Shown: positions 59,508 to 64,000 of the stretch, one piece after another
How the letters are laid out: each line of letters starts with the position of its first letter
Numbering within the stretch: the stretch's first letter is position 1
Origin: an uncultured Bacteroidota bacterium
GTDB taxonomy: Bacteria; Bacteroidota; Bacteroidia; Bacteroidales; GCA-2748055
Direction of reading: 5' to 3'
Assembly: GCA_937129385.1 (NCBI GenBank)
Contig: CAKZNC010000220.1
Location: forward strand, 96,483-160,482
Length of the DNA: 64,000 bases
Notes under the pieces: generated by a model
Seen by the model: only the letters and a program-made list of their open reading frames with translations
Told to the model about the DNA's origin: nothing
Database searches by the model: none
Position numbers and translations under genes: made by a program

Positions 59508-60175
59508 GATCAGTAGTAATTGTTGCAGGAGGGACAGGATCACGGATGCAATCGGAAACGCCAAAGCAGTTTCTTGAACTGCTTGGTAAGCCGGTCATCA
59601 TATGGACGATTGAGAAATTCATTGAGTTTGACAGGGAAATGAAGATCATCCTGGTATTGCCCGAGAGTCACCTGATCGTCTGGCATGGGTTGAGGGACAG
59701 GTACAGTATCACTGAAAAGGTAATCACGACCTCGGGTGGCGCCACTCGCTTTCATTCTGTGATGGAAGGGCTTGCCAATGTACACCCCGGGGAGATCGTC
59801 GGGATCCACGATGCTGTCAGGCCCCTGGTATCCGTTGAAACACTGAAAAAATGTTACGGTGAAGCTGAAAAGTCGGGCAGCGCAGTTCCCGTGATCGAAG
59901 CGGAGGATTCATTGCGCACAGTCATAGGCAAGGGAAGCAGCATTCTTGATCGTTCAACGGTTAAGCGGGTCCAGACTCCACAGGTATTCCAGGCGCATAA
60001 AATTCTGACTGCTTATGAGAACAGCCTGGAGCAAAGTTACACCGATGATGCTTCTGTTTATGAATCCTATTTTGGTCAGATCACCCTGGTAGAGGGCAAC
60101 GTGGAGAACATCAAGATCACCTTTCCTTCAGACATGCGTGTTGCTGCGGCACTCCTTGCTGAATCAGATCAATAA
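59504..60175 (+). CDS. ispD: 2-C-methyl-D-erythritol 4-phosphate cytidylyltransferase
   Basis: IVAGGTGSRMQSETPKQFLELLGKPVI, IHDAVRPLVS, VKRVQTPQVF, YTDDASVYE. Confidence 0.95.
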   Translation: MRSVVIVAGGTGSRMQSETPKQFLELLGKPVIIWTIEKFIEFDREMKIILVLPESHLIVWHGLRDRYSITEKVITTSGGATRFHSVMEGLANVHPGEIVGIHDAVRPLVSVETLKKCYGEAEKSGSAVPVIEAEDSLRTVIGKGSSILDRSTVKRVQTPQVFQAHKILTAYENSLEQSYTDDASVYESYFGQITLVEGNVENIKITFPSDMRVAAALLAESDQ

Positions 60176-60879
60176 TCGTCTTCTGAGCGCGATTTGACAT
60201 GCTCGATCTCTCCTCCCAGTCTGGTCTTCGTCTCTACAATTTCAGGATCGCCCATGTAGCCGATGTATCCCTTTGTATTGGCTGTTGCGTCAAGCATCGA
60301 TGAGGCTTTCACCTTGCCCTGTGATCCGGACACAACACGGATGTTTGTCTCACTGCACTCCAGGTCATAGGCAAGGTAATTACCGCCGGTGTTGACAGTA
60401 ACCTGCTGTGATTGCACCTTTCCGTACAAAACAATATCAGAAACCTGCGAGATGTTTGCAATGATCTTTTCTGCACCAACACTTAATTCAATCTTACCCC
60501 CTGTGCCTGCCTCAAGTTCCAGGGTCTCTCCTGTAAGATCCCTGGCGGAATTGATCTTTGCGCCAGCAAGTGCTTTGATCCTTTTAAGTTTGGTATAGGG
60601 GAGCCGAATACTTATCATGTCATCCTTATTGATCCTGGTGGGGACTTTGAGCTTGAGTTCGCCATCCCTGAATGTCACTTCAACAAGACCGGGCTGACCG
60701 TTGGAGGAGGTAATGCTCATCTCTCCGGAAGAGGCGTGAATCAGTTCCACATCGACCCTCCCTGAAACGACCAGTTCCCGAAACGGTTCGACCTCCATGG
60801 TTATGCGATTTTGTGCAGAACAATCAGTCCAGGTCAGGATGAAAAGAAACAGGTATACGGGAAGTACTTTTCTGATCAT
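60169..60879 (-). CDS. DUF2807 family (GIN head-domain) exported protein
   Basis: Signal peptide; IRLPYTKLKRIKALAGAKINSARDLTGETLELEAGTGGKIEL. Confidence 0.83.
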   Translation of the reverse strand: MIRKVLPVYLFLFILTWTDCSAQNRITMEVEPFRELVVSGRVDVELIHASSGEMSITSSNGQPGLVEVTFRDGELKLKVPTRINKDDMISIRLPYTKLKRIKALAGAKINSARDLTGETLELEAGTGGKIELSVGAEKIIANISQVSDIVLYGKVQSQQVTVNTGGNYLAYDLECSETNIRVVSGSQGKVKASSMLDATANTKGYIGYMGDPEIVETKTRLGGEIEHVKSRSEDDY

Positions 60880-61021
60880 GGCTGGAATTTTTCCTAAAAT
60901 TAAACAAATTCATTGATCAGCAACACAATTTTTGGTGCATTGCAATCTTCAGTTCCGCAATACGTTATTTTCCTAGATTGGGTTTTCTTTGCTACCTTGC
61001 GACCCTGTTCAATTCGAGCTG

Positions 61022-62446
61022 ATGATCAGACTGAAACATTTGTTAATCCTGTTCCTGACAGGAATCATGGTTTTTAAACTTACCGGGCAGTCGGAACGGG
61101 TCATTCCCGATCACCAGCTGTTGATCGACCGTATACTTATTGAGGGAAACCGGGTGACAAAACGCAATATTATTCTTCGAGAACTGACCTTTTCACCCGG
61201 AGACACAATTGATAAAATTGAGCTCATCCCGGCAATTGAAAGGAGCCGGGAAAATCTCCTGAACCTGTCACTATTCAATTTCGTATCGCTCGATGCCAGT
61301 CATCACCCCGGAAATCATATAGATGTAATTGTAAATGTACAGGAGAGATGGTACATTTGGCCGACCCCCATCTTTGAGCATGGAGAGCGAAATCTCAGCA
61401 CATTTTTAAAAGAACCCCGGTGGAACAGGTTGAATTACGGACTCTGGCTCAAATGGAATAATTTCCGTGGGATGAATGAATTACTGAACCTGAAGATCAG
61501 GCTTGGTTACAAGGAACAATACGTACTTCAGTATGAGAAACCCAACCTGGGCGTCGACGAGAATCATGCGATATCACTCAGTTACAGCTTAAGCAGGCAA
61601 CACAGGGTGAATTACATCACCCTTGAGAACCGCCCCATCTATTTCAGGGATGAAGAGAATTATGCCTTGAGTACCGCAGATGCTTTTGCGGCCTATGCAT
61701 ACAGGCCGGGGCTCTATTCCAGGCACAGGATCAGGCTTCACTATGTGGATGATTGGATCAGTGATACAGTTGCTGTATTGAACCCCGGTTTTTTTGGTGA
61801 CGGGTATACGCGTTACCGGCATTTTAAGATCGATTATGTCTACAGGTTTGACAAGCGGGACTCCAGGATCTATCCACTGGAGGGCAATGCATATAAATTC
61901 AAGATACAGCGATTCGGCCTGGGACTGATACCCGGTTATCCATATGGCAACTGGGAATTTGAAGCAGCCTCATTTTTGCACAGGAAAGTGGCCAACCGGT
62001 TCTATATGGCCAACGTAACAAAGGCCAGGCTGTTCACGAACAAGGACCTGCCCCTTATACAGCAGAAAGCGCTCGGATATGCCGAGTACATGACCGGTTA
62101 CGATGCATATGTAATTGACGGATCTGATTATTTCATCAGTAAATTGATCCTGAAATACCAGCTTATGAAGCCCTCAGCATTTACAATTCCTTTTATCAAT
62201 GCAAAACAATTCAGCAAAGTACATTTTTCCATATACCTCAATCTCCTTGGAGATGTAGGTTATGTCAACCAGCCCGGACTGACGGATCCTACCAATACCA
62301 TGGTAAATGCGCTTCAATACAGTACGGGAATCGGACTTGATTTTGTAACTTACTACGACAAGGTGCTGGGTGTGGAATATGCCATCAACCGGTATGGAGT
62401 TGGGGGATTCTTTTTTCATGTTACCACCCCGTTTTTTGATTGGTAA
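61022..62446 (+). CDS. POTRA-containing outer-membrane beta-barrel protein (BamA/TamA-like)
   Basis: IDRILIEGNRVTKRNIILRELTFSPGDTID POTRA; beta-barrel-like remainder; start at MIRLKHLLILF. Confidence 0.8.
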   Translation: MIRLKHLLILFLTGIMVFKLTGQSERVIPDHQLLIDRILIEGNRVTKRNIILRELTFSPGDTIDKIELIPAIERSRENLLNLSLFNFVSLDASHHPGNHIDVIVNVQERWYIWPTPIFEHGERNLSTFLKEPRWNRLNYGLWLKWNNFRGMNELLNLKIRLGYKEQYVLQYEKPNLGVDENHAISLSYSLSRQHRVNYITLENRPIYFRDEENYALSTADAFAAYAYRPGLYSRHRIRLHYVDDWISDTVAVLNPGFFGDGYTRYRHFKIDYVYRFDKRDSRIYPLEGNAYKFKIQRFGLGLIPGYPYGNWEFEAASFLHRKVANRFYMANVTKARLFTNKDLPLIQQKALGYAEYMTGYDAYVIDGSDYFISKLILKYQLMKPSAFTIPFINAKQFSKVHFSIYLNLLGDVGYVNQPGLTDPTNTMVNALQYSTGIGLDFVTYYDKVLGVEYAINRYGVGGFFFHVTTPFFDW

Positions 62447-62459
62447 AAAAGGGAAAATT

Positions 62460-63503
62460 ATGGCGTTACGGAAAACACCACGTGGTCAGTCCCTGATGAT
62501 CTCAACGATCGTTGTGATCATATATATTGCAGGCAGTGCGCTACTTGACCTGGCCGGATTGGCCGGGAACATCTTCTGGCAGGCCGGACTGGCCGCAGTG
62601 CTATTCATATTCTCATTTTTGGTCGTTCACAGGATCTTTTTGAAGTATGTTGAAAAACGTATGGCCCCGGTGTTCAAGACCATCCAAAAGGTTACCACTT
62701 CACAAAAGAAGATCCGGCAGCAGATCGATTCGGGTGATTTTTCGGAAAATCTTGATAAAGAGGTGGAATCATGGGCCACCAGTCAGACAGCAGAGATCAG
62801 GCAATTGCGTGAAATGGAGCGATACAGGAAAGACTTCCTTGGAAATGTGTCACATGAATTAAAAACGCCGATTTTCAATATACAGGGATATATCCTCACA
62901 TTGCTTGACGGTGGGCTTGAAGATGAAAACATCAACAAATTATACCTGAATAAGGCTGAAAAATCGATCAACAGGATGATTTCGATCGTTGACGACCTGG
63001 TCTCGATCTCACGTCTTGAGTCCGGAGAATTCAAGTTAAAAAGGGAGGAGTTCAATATTGTAAAACTTGTGGAGGATATCTTTGAGAACCATGAGATGCT
63101 GGCAAAACAATTCAAGGTAAAACTTGAGTTTGACAGTAACTATAACAAGCCCATCCGGGTCAATGCCGACAGGAAAAGAATCACGGAAGTCTTGAACAAC
63201 CTGGTGGTGAATTCGATCAAATACGGAAAGTCAGGCGGTAAGACCCGTGTTGGCTTTGCCGACACCGGGGAGTCCATCCTCGTGGATATCACAGACAACG
63301 GGATCGGGATAAGCGAAGAGGACCTTCCCAGGATTTTTGAAAGATTCTACAGGGTTGACAGGAGTCGGTCCAGGGATTCAGGGGGGACCGGGCTCGGCCT
63401 GGCCATTGTAAAACACATCATCCAGGCGCACAACCAGACCATCAATGTGCGGAGCGGTATCGGTCGGGGCACCTCATTTGTATTTTCTCTGCAAAAGGGT
63501 TAA
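62460..63503 (+). CDS. Sensor histidine kinase (PhoR-like)
   Basis: Two TM, FLGNVSHELKTPIFNIQGYI, DNGIGISEEDLPRIFERFYRVD, GGTGLGLAIVKHI; start at MALRKTPRGQS. Confidence 0.93.
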   Translation: MALRKTPRGQSLMISTIVVIIYIAGSALLDLAGLAGNIFWQAGLAAVLFIFSFLVVHRIFLKYVEKRMAPVFKTIQKVTTSQKKIRQQIDSGDFSENLDKEVESWATSQTAEIRQLREMERYRKDFLGNVSHELKTPIFNIQGYILTLLDGGLEDENINKLYLNKAEKSINRMISIVDDLVSISRLESGEFKLKREEFNIVKLVEDIFENHEMLAKQFKVKLEFDSNYNKPIRVNADRKRITEVLNNLVVNSIKYGKSGGKTRVGFADTGESILVDITDNGIGISEEDLPRIFERFYRVDRSRSRDSGGTGLGLAIVKHIIQAHNQTINVRSGIGRGTSFVFSLQKG

Positions 63504-64000
63504 GGAGCCTTCCAGTCGCCATGTTCGCTTATGACCTCAATCAGTTTATTTACAGCCTGATCCTGAGGCACATTTTTTGCAACAGGTTTTTTACCTGCGT
63601 AGATGGTTACCTTGCCCTCTGCCGCACCGATATAACCATAGTCGGCATCTGCCATTTCGCCGGGTCCATTCACGATGCACCCCATGACCGCGATCTTCAG
63701 CCCTTTCAGGTGTGATGTTCGTTGTCTGACCTCCCCCAGGACAGACTGAATGTCGAATCGGGTTCTCCCACAGGATGGACAGGCGATGTATTCAGTTGAA
63801 AAGATCCTGTTCCTGGTGGCCTGCAGGATCATAAAGGAGAGCCTATTCAGGAATTTTGGCGAAAGACCAGGGTGAGACAGCCATACGCCCGCCAGCAAGC
63901 TGTCGGTGAGCAGCAGCGAGAATTCTCCCGTGGCACGTACCAACATCGTCTCCTCATCTGGATCATCGTATCTTTTTTTCAGGATCACCGGCTTCTTATT
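63500..64000 (-). CDS. ispG: 4-hydroxy-3-methylbut-2-en-1-yl diphosphate synthase, C-terminal part (truncated by window edge)
   Basis: IACPSCGRTRFDIQ, MGCIVNGPGEMADADYGYIGAAEGKVTIYAGKKPV; reading frame continues past 64000. Confidence 0.93.
   Translation of the reverse strand, partial: NKKPVILKKRYDDPDEETMLVRATGEFSLLLTDSLLAGVWLSHPGLSPKFLNRLSFMILQATRNRIFSTEYIACPSCGRTRFDIQSVLGEVRQRTSHLKGLKIAVMGCIVNGPGEMADADYGYIGAAEGKVTIYAGKKPVAKNVPQDQAVNKLIEVISEHGDWKAP

Noticed and set aside
62477-62486. ACCACGTGGT palindrome resembling the core of parS
   Set aside because: Lacks the TGTT/AACA flanks present at 26800-26840 and lies inside the histidine kinase coding sequence
1-64000. CRISPR arrays, prophage, transposons, defence islands
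   Set aside because: No regularly spaced repeats, transposase, integrase, phage structural or defence-type genes seen; gene content is housekeeping

Overview
The window looks like an ordinary, gene-dense chromosomal segment from a Bacteroidota (Bacteroidales-like) bacterium. This is inferred from TAnnTTTG-type promoter elements, Bacteroidota-specific families (DUF4271, DUF4292, EnvC-like M23) and general protein character. I support about 56 protein-coding genes, including two small membrane ORFs missing from the supplied ORF track. I see no CRISPR arrays, rRNAs, convincing tRNAs, IS elements or prophage. Most genes are housekeeping: dnaG, pbpC plus an alpha-2-macroglobulin, rnpA, hemD, ctpA-like, polA, queD, uvrC, ade, mnmG, ybeY, dut, pheS, ruvB, nadA, rpiB, hemW, CDF/ZIP metal transporters, lgt, ispD and ispG (cut by the window edge). 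The most notable items are: (1) a ~1388-aa fusion of a GT4-like glycosyltransferase, an unassigned middle region and a C-terminal phosphodiester-glycosidase (NAGPA/DUF2233-like) domain, with no signal peptide; (2) two perfect 16-bp parS-like palindromes (TGTTCCACGTGGAACA) forming a 41-bp inverted repeat between mnmG and ade; (3) a ~450-bp AT-rich gap between nadA and rpiB with eight TTAACA/TGTTAA hexamers and a DnaA-box-like site, a candidate origin or regulatory region; (4) a DnaG primase whose canonical zinc ligands all appear substituted; (5) repeated tail-to-tail gene overlaps, three of them sharing a TTAA double stop. All family assignments come from reading the sequence by eye; no searches were run.
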